Part shown: piece by piece, positions 8,103 to 18,017 of the stretch
How the letters are laid out: every line of letters starts with the position of its first letter
Position numbering within the stretch: position 1 is the first letter of the stretch
Assembly (NCBI GenBank): GCA_005884685.1
Contig: VBAH01000069.1
Location: 1-58,022 of the forward strand
Direction: 5' to 3'
Origin: Alphaproteobacteria bacterium
GTDB lineage: Bacteria > Pseudomonadota > Alphaproteobacteria > Rhizobiales > Xanthobacteraceae
Length of the DNA stretch: 58,022 nucleotides
Translations under genes and position numbers: made by a program
The notes under the pieces: model-generated
Told to the model about the DNA's origin: nothing
Databases searched by the model: none
Seen by the model: the letters and a program-made list of their open reading frames with translations, nothing else

Positions 8103-9266
8103 ATGCTCACCAGCCGCGACCGCATTCTGACCACGCATGTCGGCAGCCTGCCGCGCAACGAGACGATCACGGAACTGCTGATCAAGCGCGAGGCGGGCGA
8201 GGCGATCGATCCCAAGCAGATGTCGGACGAGCTCGACCGCGCGGTCGCCGAGGTGGTGAAGCGGCAGAAGGCTGCCGGCATCGACATCGGCAATGACGGC
8301 GAGCAGCAGCGCGTCGCCTTCCAGACCTACATGGCGGCGCGCATGAGCGGCTATGGCGGCGAGAGCAAGCGCCGCGTCGGCAAGGATTTCGTCGAGCACC
8401 CCGATCTGGTGGCGACCTTTGGCCGGCGCTTTATCCACCGCGCAAAAATATCGAATGCCCCACAGGCGATCGCGGAAGTGAAATATTCCGACACGGGCCC
8501 GATCAAGGAGGAGATCGCGCGCTTCAAGAAATACGCCTCGGGCGCGTTTGCCGAGCAGTTCATGACTGCGCCGTCGCCCGGCATCGTCGCCACCACCCTG
8601 ATGAATGCACATTACGACTCGCACGAGGCCTATGTGAATGCGCTCGCGAAGGAACTCGCGAAAGAATACCGCGCGATCCATGAAGCCGGGCTGATTTTGC
8701 AGGTCGATGCGCCGGACCTCGCGATGGAACGCGTGATGATGTTCCAGGACGAGACCGACGAGGGTTTCGTCAAGATCGCCGAGCTGCATCTCGCGGCGAT
8801 CAACAATGCGACCGCCGGCATTCCGGCTGATCGCTGGCGGCTGCACATCTGCTGGGGCAACTGGGAAGGCCCGCACGTCTACGATATCGCGCTCGCGAAG
8901 GTGCTGCCGGTGTTCTACCGGGCGAATGCGGGCGCGCTGTCGATCGAGTTTGCCAATCCGCGCCACCAGCACGAATACGCGGCGTTCAAGCACCATCCGT
9001 TCCCCAAGGACAAGATCCTGATCCCGGGCGTGATCGAGTCGACCTCGAACTTCGTCGAGCATCCGGAAGTCGTCGCGCGACGGATCGAGGAGGCGGTCGC
9101 GGCGATCGGGGATCGCGAGCGGGTCGTTGCGTCGACCGACTGCGGCTTCGGCACTTTTGCGGGCCGCGAGTGGGTCGCGGCCAGCATCGTGTGGCCCAAA
9201 CTCAAGGCGATGCGCGATGGCGCCGACCTTGCGTCGCAGCGGTTGTGGGGAAAGAAGGTGGCCTAG
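8103..9266 (+). CDS. Cobalamin-independent methionine synthase C-terminal-like (MetE family) protein
   Basis: 387 aa, about half of full-length MetE (about 750 aa), matching the stand-alone MetE catalytic barrel. Zinc-site elements are visible: RLHICWGNWEG (His and Cys), a Glu-containing barrel strand and VVASTDCGFGTFA (Cys) near the C-terminus. The N-terminus RILTTHVGSLPR is the family's usual opening. Such short forms move methyl groups in varied pathways, such as methionine synthesis from corrinoid proteins or demethylation, and the donor cannot be told here. GAGGAAAAGC precedes the ATG. The next gene is convergent, 18 bp away. Confidence 0.8.
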   Translation: MLTSRDRILTTHVGSLPRNETITELLIKREAGEAIDPKQMSDELDRAVAEVVKRQKAAGIDIGNDGEQQRVAFQTYMAARMSGYGGESKRRVGKDFVEHPDLVATFGRRFIHRAKISNAPQAIAEVKYSDTGPIKEEIARFKKYASGAFAEQFMTAPSPGIVATTLMNAHYDSHEAYVNALAKELAKEYRAIHEAGLILQVDAPDLAMERVMMFQDETDEGFVKIAELHLAAINNATAGIPADRWRLHICWGNWEGPHVYDIALAKVLPVFYRANAGALSIEFANPRHQHEYAAFKHHPFPKDKILIPGVIESTSNFVEHPEVVARRIEEAVAAIGDRERVVASTDCGFGTFAGREWVAASIVWPKLKAMRDGADLASQRLWGKKVA

Positions 9267-9284
9267 CCGACCGCGCCGCCGCGC

Positions 9285-10457
9285 TCAGAGCAAGGCCCGC
9301 TTCGCCAGATTGCGCATCAGCTGCGCGGTACCGAATGTCCATGGCGGGGCCTGGTCGCAGGTCGTCACCACATTGGTGAGCGCGCCGAGCGTGTCCGCCG
9401 CGATGGTCACCACGTCGCCCGCATGATGCGTGAAGCCCATACCGGGCGCGTCACGATCCTTAACCGGCGCGAACATCGTGCCGAGAAACAGAACGGCGCC
9501 GTCCGGATACTGGTGATGCGGCCCGATCATCTGCGCCACGAGGTCGGCGGGATCGCGGCTGATCTTGCCGAGATCGCTCGATCCGTCGAGCACGAAACCG
9601 TCCGCGCCCTTCACGGTGAGTGCTACCCGCGTCCGGCGCACGTCGTCGAGCGAGAACGTCTGGTCGAACAACCGGATGAACGGGCCGATCGCCGTGGAGG
9701 CGTTGTTGTCCTTCGACTTGCCGAGGAGGAGCGCAGAGCGGCCCTCGAGATCGCGCAGGTTCACGTCGTTGCCGAGCGTAGCGCCGACGATCTCGCCGCG
9801 CGAGTTCACCACGACCACGACCTCCGGCTCCGGGTTGTTCCAGGTCGACGACTTGAGCACGCCGATTGCCGCGCCTGTGCCGACGGCTGCCATCGGCGGC
9901 GCCTTGGTGAAAATCTCGGCATCCGGCCCGATGCCGACTTCGAGATATTGCGACCACAGGCCTTTTTCCTGCAGCAGCTTCTTCAGTTCCATCGCCTGTG
10001 GCGAGCCGGGCTTTATCTTTTCCACCGCGCCACCGAGCGCCTTCTCGACGTCGGCGCGTGCCTGCACGGCTCGCTCGGGCGCACCGCGCGCCTGCTCCTC
10101 GATCACGCGCTCGAGCAGCGAGATTGCGAAGGTCACGCCCGCCGCCTTGATCGCCTGCAGATCGATCGGCGCCAGCAGAAACGGCTTGTTCGGGTCGCGC
10201 GCGTCCTCCGTGTTGCCGAGCAGCGCTGCGAGATCGGCGAAGCGATCCGCATGCGCGCCCGCCACCGCGGCGGCCGGATCGGGAGCTTCGCACAGGTCGC
10301 GCACGGTCGGATAGGAGCGCGAGATGTCGAACACCCCGTCAGCACGGATCACGACGACGGATGGGCCGCCGAGTTCGGGCCGCCACACACGGCCGACGAG
10401 CGTGCCGGCGGTGGCGTCGGCAGGGAGGGTGGAGGTGGGATCGAGGGAGAGGATCAT
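9285..10457 (-). CDS. Fumarylacetoacetate hydrolase (FAH) family protein
   Basis: 390 aa. The C-terminal FAH barrel is recognisable: SSTWNNPEPEVVVVVNSRGE carries the two acidic metal ligands in E-x-E form, and GATLGNDVNLRDLEGRSALL and KDNNASTAIGPFIRLFD follow as in sugar-acid dehydratases and ketopentonate-type enzymes of the family. The products are usually pyruvate-type or 2-oxoglutarate-semialdehyde fragments, but the substrate is unassigned. Convergent with the MetE-like gene; its 5' side carries the palindromic repeat at 10471-10560. Confidence 0.8.
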   Translation of the reverse strand: MILSLDPTSTLPADATAGTLVGRVWRPELGGPSVVVIRADGVFDISRSYPTVRDLCEAPDPAAAVAGAHADRFADLAALLGNTEDARDPNKPFLLAPIDLQAIKAAGVTFAISLLERVIEEQARGAPERAVQARADVEKALGGAVEKIKPGSPQAMELKKLLQEKGLWSQYLEVGIGPDAEIFTKAPPMAAVGTGAAIGVLKSSTWNNPEPEVVVVVNSRGEIVGATLGNDVNLRDLEGRSALLLGKSKDNNASTAIGPFIRLFDQTFSLDDVRRTRVALTVKGADGFVLDGSSDLGKISRDPADLVAQMIGPHHQYPDGAVLFLGTMFAPVKDRDAPGMGFTHHAGDVVTIAADTLGALTNVVTTCDQAPPWTFGTAQLMRNLAKRALL

Positions 10458-10470
10458 TGAAAGACTCTTT

Positions 10471-10560
10471 CGTCATTGCCGGGCTTGTCCCGGCCATCCC
10501 GACAAGGATGGCATAATGTCCACCTAAGCGGGATGCCCGGCACAAGGCCGGGCATGACGA
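10471..10560. repeat. Palindromic intergenic repeat (GTCATTGCCGGGC / GCCCGGCATGACG type)
   Basis: The left part CGTCATTGCCGGGCTTGTCC and the right part GGCACAAGGCCGGGCATGACG are near-perfect inverted copies. They lie between two minus-strand genes and end four bases before the stop codon of the binding-protein gene on the right. Confidence 0.8.
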
Positions 10561-10563
10561 AAC

Positions 10564-11562
10564 TCATGAGCCCGCGAACGCCTCGGGGAAGAACATGTCC
10601 TTCCAATCCTTCGGCGGGTTCTTCAGCGTGCCGACCTTGCTCATGAAGCTGACGAACGCGCCAATGCCGCCGAGTTTGGTGTTGTAGATGATGGCGGGAT
10701 CGGCCAGCACCTCCATGATGTCGCCGACCGTCGACTTGTCGCCCGACACTTTCAGATAAATCTCCGCGCCCTTGCGCTTGTCGGCATTGATGAAGTCGGT
10801 CGCGTCCTTCAGCGCCGCCAAGAATGCCGCATAGAGCTTCGGATTTTCGGCGCGGAATTTCGAGGTGGTGGCGATGACATTGAACGACAGCGGCTCGTCA
10901 AACAGCTCCGTCGAGGTGAGGATGCGGTGGATGTTCGGATTCTTCATCTGGCGATACTGGAACGGCGCGGAGGAGAAATTCGCTGTGATCTCGCTCTGCC
11001 CGCCGAGCATCGCGGCGGTGGCGTCCGGATGCGACATCGACACGGTCAGATGATCCAGCGCGTTGTATTTCGCATCGCCCCATTCCTTGGCGGCGGCCAT
11101 CTGCAGCATGATCGCCTGCATGGCGACCTTCACGGCCGGCAGCGCGATGCGATGATTGTCCTTGAAGTCCTTGATCGACTTGATCGCGGGGTCGCGCACC
11201 ATCAGCATCAACGGCGATACGTTGAGGCCCGACACGCCCTTCACTTCGACCGACGTGCCTTTCGTCTTCGACCAGATCGTGATGATCCCGGGAATGCCGA
11301 GCGAGACGAAGTCGACCGAACCGGAAATCAGCGCGTCGTTCATCACGTCGGAGGAGCGGAACGTCGCCCATTCGGTGGTGATGTCGAGGCCCGCGGCCTT
11401 CGCGTGCTTCTCGATCAGATTCAAGTCCTGCATCACCATGTATTGCATGTAGGCGATGCCGAATTGCTTGGCGACGCGCACCGTGTTCGCCTCGGCGCGC
11501 ACGGCGGTCCCTGAGGCGAACCACGCGGCGATTGCAACAATGACGGTCAAGCGACGCAGCAT
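10564..11562 (-). CDS. ABC transporter substrate-binding protein (NMT1/SsuA-like)
   Basis: 332 aa with a signal peptide (MLRRLTVIVAIAAWFASG... cleaved near AVRAEA). The mature part starts TVRVAKQFGIAYMQYMVMQ, typical of NMT1/THI5-like periplasmic receptors for nitrate, sulfonates, thiamine precursors or aromatic acids. I placed the start at 11562, where AGGGAGA lies upstream; an open frame extends to 11628 without support. It is divergent from the matching ATPase and permease (11684-13395), so the three form one importer. It is clearly paralogous to the protein at 18018-19025. The ligand cannot be read from the sequence. Confidence 0.88.
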   Translation of the reverse strand: MLRRLTVIVAIAAWFASGTAVRAEANTVRVAKQFGIAYMQYMVMQDLNLIEKHAKAAGLDITTEWATFRSSDVMNDALISGSVDFVSLGIPGIITIWSKTKGTSVEVKGVSGLNVSPLMLMVRDPAIKSIKDFKDNHRIALPAVKVAMQAIMLQMAAAKEWGDAKYNALDHLTVSMSHPDATAAMLGGQSEITANFSSAPFQYRQMKNPNIHRILTSTELFDEPLSFNVIATTSKFRAENPKLYAAFLAALKDATDFINADKRKGAEIYLKVSGDKSTVGDIMEVLADPAIIYNTKLGGIGAFVSFMSKVGTLKNPPKDWKDMFFPEAFAGS

Positions 11563-11683
11563 TCCGATCTCCCTGCTGGTTCCGGCGCACGGACGTGGCG
11601 CGGTTCTCTTGATCAAACGATACACCACCGGCTAGGCACGGCGAAAGCATCGCGTCATGATCGGGGCGAAACAAGGGGGACGC

Positions 11684-12502
11684 ATGGCGGCAGACATCGG
11701 CATTCAGGCGACGAACGCGCCGCTGCTTGCGGTCGACAACGTAACCTTGCAGTACAAGACCGAACAGCATCTGGTCACCGCGACCTGGCGTGTCGGCTTC
11801 GAGGTCTACGAAGGGGAGCGTTTCGTCGTGCTCGGCCCTTCCGGATGCGGCAAGTCGACGCTGCTCAAGGCGGTTGCGGGTTTCATGGCGCCGGTCGAGG
11901 GGCAGATCCGCCTCGCCGGCAAGCCGATCGACCGGCCCGGCTCCGACCGCATGATGGTGTTCCAGGAGTTCGACCAGCTGCTGCCGTGGAAGACCGTGCT
12001 GGGCAACGTGCTGTTCCCGCTGCTGGTCAACCGGCGCATGCCGAAGGCGGAAGCGACCGAGCATGCGCGCTCGCTTCTCGCCAAGGTGAATCTCTCGCGC
12101 TTCGAGAACATCTATCCGCACATGCTGTCCGGCGGCATGAAGCAGCGCGTCGCGATCGCACGCGCCCTCGCGATGGAGCCGAAGGTGCTGCTGATGGACG
12201 AGCCGTTCGCCGCGCTCGACGCGCTGACGCGACGCAAGATGCAGGAAGAGCTCAGAGCGCTGTGGGACGATGTCGGCTTCACGGTGCTGTTCGTGACGCA
12301 TTCGATCGAGGAGGCACTGCTGGTCGGCAGCCGTATTCTGGTGCTTTCGCCGCATCCCGGCCGCGTGAAAGCCGAACTGAATGCCGATCACCTGAATTTC
12401 AGCGACATTGGAACACCTTCCTTCGAGAAACTGCACCGCCGCATCCACGATCTTCTGTTCGCCGACCGGATCGAGACGGCACTCGTCACGGAGACCCACT
12501 GA
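11684..12502 (+). CDS. ABC transporter ATP-binding protein (nitrate/sulfonate/taurine type)
   Basis: 272 aa with all ATPase motifs: Walker A GPSGCGKS (51-58), Q-loop FQEFDQLLPW, signature LSGGMKQRVAIARA, Walker B VLLMDEPFAALD and switch His in FVTHSIEE. The FQEFDQLLPW loop is that of TauB/SsuB-like proteins. GGGGGA precedes the ATG at 11684. The stop overlaps the permease start (TGATG), indicating translational coupling. Confidence 0.93.
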   Translation: MAADIGIQATNAPLLAVDNVTLQYKTEQHLVTATWRVGFEVYEGERFVVLGPSGCGKSTLLKAVAGFMAPVEGQIRLAGKPIDRPGSDRMMVFQEFDQLLPWKTVLGNVLFPLLVNRRMPKAEATEHARSLLAKVNLSRFENIYPHMLSGGMKQRVAIARALAMEPKVLLMDEPFAALDALTRRKMQEELRALWDDVGFTVLFVTHSIEEALLVGSRILVLSPHPGRVKAELNADHLNFSDIGTPSFEKLHRRIHDLLFADRIETALVTETH

Positions 12503-13395
12503 TGGCTGAAACGGCACAACGCATCGCTCGCCTGGAGCCGCCGCGCCGCCCGGAGCGCATGATCGAACTCGACGCGATGCACGCGGTCGGCGATGCGGCA
12601 CGTCCCCTCTCGCCCGCCGAACGGCTGCTGCAGATCACCGGCGTGCGGCGGCTGATCGTCGTCGTGGTGCTCTGCCTGCTCTGGCAGCTCTACGCGATGT
12701 GGCTGAACAACAACCTCTTGTTCCCGACGCTCGGCGAGACGATCGAGGCGCTCTATGACGCCGTGGTCAACGGGCCGCTGGTCCAGCGCACCCTCACCTC
12801 GCTGCAGATCCTGCTGATGGGCTATGCGCTCGGCCTGGCGATCGCCGGCATCTTCACCACGCTCGCGATCACGACGCGCGTCGGCACGGATTTCCTGTCT
12901 ACCCTGACGGCGATGTTCAATCCATTGCCTGCCATCGCGCTGCTGCCGCTGGCGCTGCTGTGGTTCGGCCTCGGTGCGAAGAGCCTGGTGTTCGTGATCA
13001 TCCATTCGGTGCTGTGGGCGGTTGCGCTCAACACGCACTCCGGGTTCACGTCGGTTAGCCCCACGCTACGGATGGCGGGACAGAACTGCGGCCTGCGCGG
13101 GATTTCCTATGTGGCGTTCCTGCTGGTGCCGGCGGCATTCCCTTCGATCCTCACGGGACTCAAGATCGGCTGGGCTTTCGCGTGGCGCACGCTGATCGCG
13201 GCCGAACTGGTGTTCGGCGTGTCGTCGCGTTCGGGCGGGCTCGGCTGGTTCATTTTCGAGAACCGCAACCAGCTCGAAATTCCATCGGTGTTCGCCGGAC
13301 TGCTGACCGTGATCATGATCGGGTTGGTGGTGGAGAGCGTGATCTTCCGCTCGATCGAGAACGTGACGATCAGGCGATGGGGGATGCAGAGCTGA
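12502..13395 (+). CDS. ABC transporter permease (nitrate/sulfonate/taurine type)
   Basis: 297 aa, with about six membrane segments after a 50-residue hydrophilic N-tail. The inner-membrane component motif is present in the AGQNCGLRGISYVAFLLVPAA region, where the coupling helix contacts the ATPase. The start at 12502 shares its A with the ATPase stop codon. The long plus-strand open frame that runs back to 11845 is the ATPase gene read in another frame. It should form the channel for the binding protein at 10564-11562. Confidence 0.92.
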   Translation: MAETAQRIARLEPPRRPERMIELDAMHAVGDAARPLSPAERLLQITGVRRLIVVVVLCLLWQLYAMWLNNNLLFPTLGETIEALYDAVVNGPLVQRTLTSLQILLMGYALGLAIAGIFTTLAITTRVGTDFLSTLTAMFNPLPAIALLPLALLWFGLGAKSLVFVIIHSVLWAVALNTHSGFTSVSPTLRMAGQNCGLRGISYVAFLLVPAAFPSILTGLKIGWAFAWRTLIAAELVFGVSSRSGGLGWFIFENRNQLEIPSVFAGLLTVIMIGLVVESVIFRSIENVTIRRWGMQS

Positions 13396-13400
13396 TCGTG

Positions 13401-13537
13401 TCCCGCACGCGATGCAGCGCGTTAGCGTTGCATCGCAGATGCGGGAACGCCTCACACTCCGAGCTTCGGGCGATCCCGGGTCTGCGTCGCACCGTTGCAC
13501 GCTGCTCCGCGCCCGGGATGACAAACTTCGCTTGTCA
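13401..13537. repeat. Composite palindromic repeat region
   Basis: Two inverted-repeat blocks in a row: TCCCGCACGCGATGCAGCGC...GTTGCATCGCAGATGCGGGA and GATCCCGGGTCTGCGTCGC...GCGCCCGGGATGACAAACTT. Both types are common Hyphomicrobiales intergenic repeats. They lie between two convergent genes and could act as a terminator; the right end reaches the stop codon of the small gene that follows. Confidence 0.65.
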
Positions 13538-13774
13538 CTTCACCCACAGCCACGGATTCCAGCTGCGTTTCGGCGGCTCGATCTTCTGGTGCGCATAGAC
13601 TTGCCGCGGCTTTGCGATCCACGCGCGCGGCGCCTTCGGTTGCTCCTCCGCGGGCGCCATGGAAGAGAGCGCCGAACGCTCGCGCTTCACCGGCGCAAGC
13701 GATTTCCAGCGCCGCGCCAACACGCGAAACAGGGGGATTTGCTCAGTGCCTTCGTCTTTGACCGCGCCCAGCAT
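13535..13774 (-). CDS. Small uncharacterised basic protein
   Basis: 79 aa, not recognised. It is basic and rich in Pro, Lys and Trp, ends KRSWNPWLWVK, and has no signal peptide or membrane segment. I chose the ATG at 13774 because AGGAG lies six bases upstream; an open frame continues to 13798. It is unlikely to be a chance frame, since the SD is good and the composition is less Arg/Ala-heavy than the shadows nearby. Its stop codon falls in the repeat region to the left. No functional prediction is offered. Confidence 0.45.
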   Translation of the reverse strand: MLGAVKDEGTEQIPLFRVLARRWKSLAPVKRERSALSSMAPAEEQPKAPRAWIAKPRQVYAHQKIEPPKRSWNPWLWVK

Positions 13775-13902
13775 GATGGGCTCCTCGCGTTGCTCCACGC
13801 CTCACTTCCGTTGGTCGGAGCGCGGGGCCGGCAGGCTCACTATGCCGGTCGCGATTTGAAAATTCGGTAAAATGCAACGAGAGGAATTTCGCGCCAATTG
13901 AA

Positions 13903-14706
13903 TCAAGTTTGAATGAACGCCGCCCGGCCCGCCGGTCCAATCCCGTACGGCTTCCCCCAACTGAGGCTGTCAACCGTTGGCCCGCCGGGGCCATATTCGG
14001 CGCCGACCCAGCCGGTCCAGCCCATCGCATCGATCGCGTCGAAGATCACCGGATAATTCAGCTCGCCGGTCTGCGGCGGCGTGCGCGAGGGCGGGCCGGC
14101 GAACTGCACGTGCCCGATCAGCGGCAGGTGCTGCTCCATGCGCTTGAGCACGTCGCCCTGCATCACCTGCACGTGATAGAAGTCGTACATGATCTTGACG
14201 TTCGGCCGGCCGACCTTGGCGATCACGTCGGCGATGTGCTCGATGCGCGAGAAAAAATAGTCCGGCCGGTCACGCTGATTGAGCGGCTCCAGCAGCAGCA
14301 AGATGTTTTTCGCCGCAGCGGCGTCGGCGGCGCGCGCGAGGTTTGCGACGACGACGTTTTCAGCTGCCGGACGCTCGTGCGGCGGCACGATGCCGGAAAG
14401 TAGATGGATCGAGGTGCCGCCGATCGCCTTCACATAGTCGAGTGCCTTTGCAAACAGCGCATCGAACTCGCGCTCGCGGCCCACGGCGGTGGCAAGCCCC
14501 GGCTCGCCGCCCGGCCCCGGCGGCGAGTTGATGTTGAGCATCGTGAGCCCGTGGCGATCGATCTCGGCCTTCACGTCGGAGGGCGCCAGCTCATAGGGTT
14601 GCTGCAACTCGATCGCCTTGAAGCCGGCTCTTGCCGCCGCACCGATGCGCTCGATCAGCGGGAATTCGACGAAGAGGTGGCCGAGATTGGCCGAAAAACG
14701 CGGCAT
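13903..14706 (-). CDS. Hydroxypyruvate isomerase-like sugar phosphate isomerase/epimerase (TIM barrel)
   Basis: 267 aa, the normal Hyi/OtnI length. Xylose-isomerase-like barrel: starts MPRFSANLGHLFVEFPLIER, has the first catalytic acid in NILLLLEPLN, metal-site residues around VKIMYDFYHVQ and HVQFAGPPSR, and the second catalytic Glu in WVGAEYGPGG. The enzyme interconverts hydroxypyruvate and tartronate semialdehyde in glyoxylate/glycerate metabolism, which fits the hydroxy-acid oxidases elsewhere in this window. GGAG precedes the ATG at 14706; a longer open frame to 14925 lacks coding character. Confidence 0.85.
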   Translation of the reverse strand: MPRFSANLGHLFVEFPLIERIGAAARAGFKAIELQQPYELAPSDVKAEIDRHGLTMLNINSPPGPGGEPGLATAVGREREFDALFAKALDYVKAIGGTSIHLLSGIVPPHERPAAENVVVANLARAADAAAAKNILLLLEPLNQRDRPDYFFSRIEHIADVIAKVGRPNVKIMYDFYHVQVMQGDVLKRMEQHLPLIGHVQFAGPPSRTPPQTGELNYPVIFDAIDAMGWTGWVGAEYGPGGPTVDSLSWGKPYGIGPAGRAAFIQT

Positions 14707-14986
14707 AGGTGATGCTCCGACGGAGCGGCGATCTTGCACAAGGGACCCGCCGATGACCACCCGCGGCGCCTGCCAGGCGCGGTCGGGTATTATGGGCCAT
14801 TGCCCAAGAGCAGGTAGGTTATCGCCCACTCGGCCTGCAAAACACTTGGATAATGCTGCAATCTGACCCGCCCCACATGGCCTGCCCACCAATTCGGTGG
14901 GATCATTTGTGGTTGACCGCCGCACGGGGGCTTGGTTCGCTGGCCGTCAAGGCTCGCGCCAGACGGGCCATCCGAGGAAGCCGCTC

Positions 14987-16390
14987 ATGAACGACGCCAT
15001 CCTGCAGGAAATCTCCGACTTTTGCCGTCAGGCGGGCCTCGCCGAATCCACCTTCGGCCGCCGCGCCGTAAATGACGGAAAGCTCGCGAGCCGCCTGCGC
15101 AACGGCGGGCGCATCACCACCGATACCCTCGACCGCATCCGCGCCTTCATGGCGAGCCATCAGGGCAAGCCCGCGCTGTCGCGTCCGCTGGTGATCGAGC
15201 GCTCACCCACGCTGCGCGCGCCGCATCGTGCCGACGGGCCGATTGCGATCGCGCCGGGCTCGAACGATCCGCAACGCAATTTCCGCTTCTTCGACAACCG
15301 GCAGAAATATCTGCTGTTCGTGAACACCTGCTCGGAGAAGTGGGTGGTGGCGAGCCGCGTCGCGCTCGAGCTCGGCAATATCCATCCGCGCCCGCCCGCG
15401 GTGCGCGTGTTCGACGCCGGCGTCGGCGACGGCTCGGTGCTGGTGCGCTCGTTGCGCTCGATGCACGACCGCTTCCCGCACATGCCGTTCTATGCGGTCG
15501 GCAAGGAGATCAGCCTCGAGGATATCCGCCTTACCCTGCAGAAGATGGCGGACCGCTTCCTCGAACATCCGCAGACCGTGCTGGTGCTGACCAACCTCGC
15601 TTACGCGGATGCGCCCTGGCTCGCGGTGAAGTCCCTGAGCGCGGCGTCGAGCATGGTGTGGCACGAGCTGCCGCTCGCCGGGACGACGGCGCACAGGTTC
15701 GAGTCGCAGATCATGGATCTCGAGCCGTTCCTCGCCGAGAACTGGAAGGCGGGCGTGAGCCCCAAGACCGGCAATCCGGTCTACGAGCGCCCGGTCGTGC
15801 TGGTGATCTACCGCGATGATCACAAATTCCTGCTCGACCCGATCATCCCGAAGCCCGGCGGAACGGTCGCGAACTACGATCTCGTGATTGCGTCGCAGCC
15901 CTACCGGGCGCGCGCCTCGGTCGACTTCAAGGCAAGGCGTGTGATCGCGCCGCTCGCGCGCGCGCTCGGTCCCGGTGGGCGGCTGCTCGCAATCCATTCC
16001 TACGGCCACGATCCCGGCATGGAGATCATCGAGAGGGTCTGGCCGGGCGACAATCCGTTCACCACCGACCGCCACCAGATCCTCAAAGCCGTGAAGCATG
16101 AGCTGGGCGCGGCCGGGCGCGATCTCAACTTCAATGCATACGCGGATAACCGCTCGCTGTTTCGCTACGAGATGCACACGCTGCCCTCCGAGGTCTCCGA
16201 ATCGATCGGCACCTCGACCGCATTCGCCGCGTGGAACGCCGCGATCTACGTGGCGCAGATCGAGGACGACCGGCTCGGCAGCGTGGTGAGCGACGGGCGC
16301 TATCTCGATGCGACGCGCGAGGTGCTGCGCAAGCACAACGGGCTGTGGTTCTATGACGAGTCGTACGTGATCTCGCGCAGGCGGGATTGA
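14987..16390 (+). CDS. Putative SAM-dependent methyltransferase with N-terminal HTH-like domain
   Basis: 467 aa in two parts. Residues 1-60 (MNDAILQEISDFC...GLAESTFGRRAVNDGKLASR...TDTLDRIRAFM) resemble a small helix-turn-helix-like domain found alone in other alphaproteobacteria. Residues 100-460 hold a Rossmann methyltransferase-like core with motif I VFDAGVGDGSVL (141-152) and PLARALGPGGRLLAIHSYGHD as the post-motif strand. The substrate is unknown. AGGAAG precedes the ATG at 14987; the upstream open frame to 14897 is not convincing. The gene stands alone and converges with the CoA ligase gene 10 bp away. Confidence 0.65.
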   Translation: MNDAILQEISDFCRQAGLAESTFGRRAVNDGKLASRLRNGGRITTDTLDRIRAFMASHQGKPALSRPLVIERSPTLRAPHRADGPIAIAPGSNDPQRNFRFFDNRQKYLLFVNTCSEKWVVASRVALELGNIHPRPPAVRVFDAGVGDGSVLVRSLRSMHDRFPHMPFYAVGKEISLEDIRLTLQKMADRFLEHPQTVLVLTNLAYADAPWLAVKSLSAASSMVWHELPLAGTTAHRFESQIMDLEPFLAENWKAGVSPKTGNPVYERPVVLVIYRDDHKFLLDPIIPKPGGTVANYDLVIASQPYRARASVDFKARRVIAPLARALGPGGRLLAIHSYGHDPGMEIIERVWPGDNPFTTDRHQILKAVKHELGAAGRDLNFNAYADNRSLFRYEMHTLPSEVSESIGTSTAFAAWNAAIYVAQIEDDRLGSVVSDGRYLDATREVLRKHNGLWFYDESYVISRRRD

Positions 16391-16400
16391 GCCGTGGCGC

Positions 16401-17936
<1,536 letters not shown>

Positions 17937-18017
17937 TTCCTTGTCGTTCCCCGGTTTGGGCGGCAGTATAGATGGCAGTGCGATACCGGCAACCGCGGGG
18001 GTTTTGGGAGGACTGAG

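Noticed and set aside
8103..9266. Truncated metE pseudogene
   Set aside because: The protein starts with the family's normal short-form N-terminus (RILTTHVGSLPR) and has all zinc-site elements; stand-alone MetE-C proteins are common, so it is not a remnant.
15203..16336. 377-codon minus-strand frame opposite the putative methyltransferase, and similar long antisense frames at 45085-46527 and 56595-57902
   Set aside because: All lie opposite well-supported genes and are built of Arg/His/Asp/Ala runs without domain signals.
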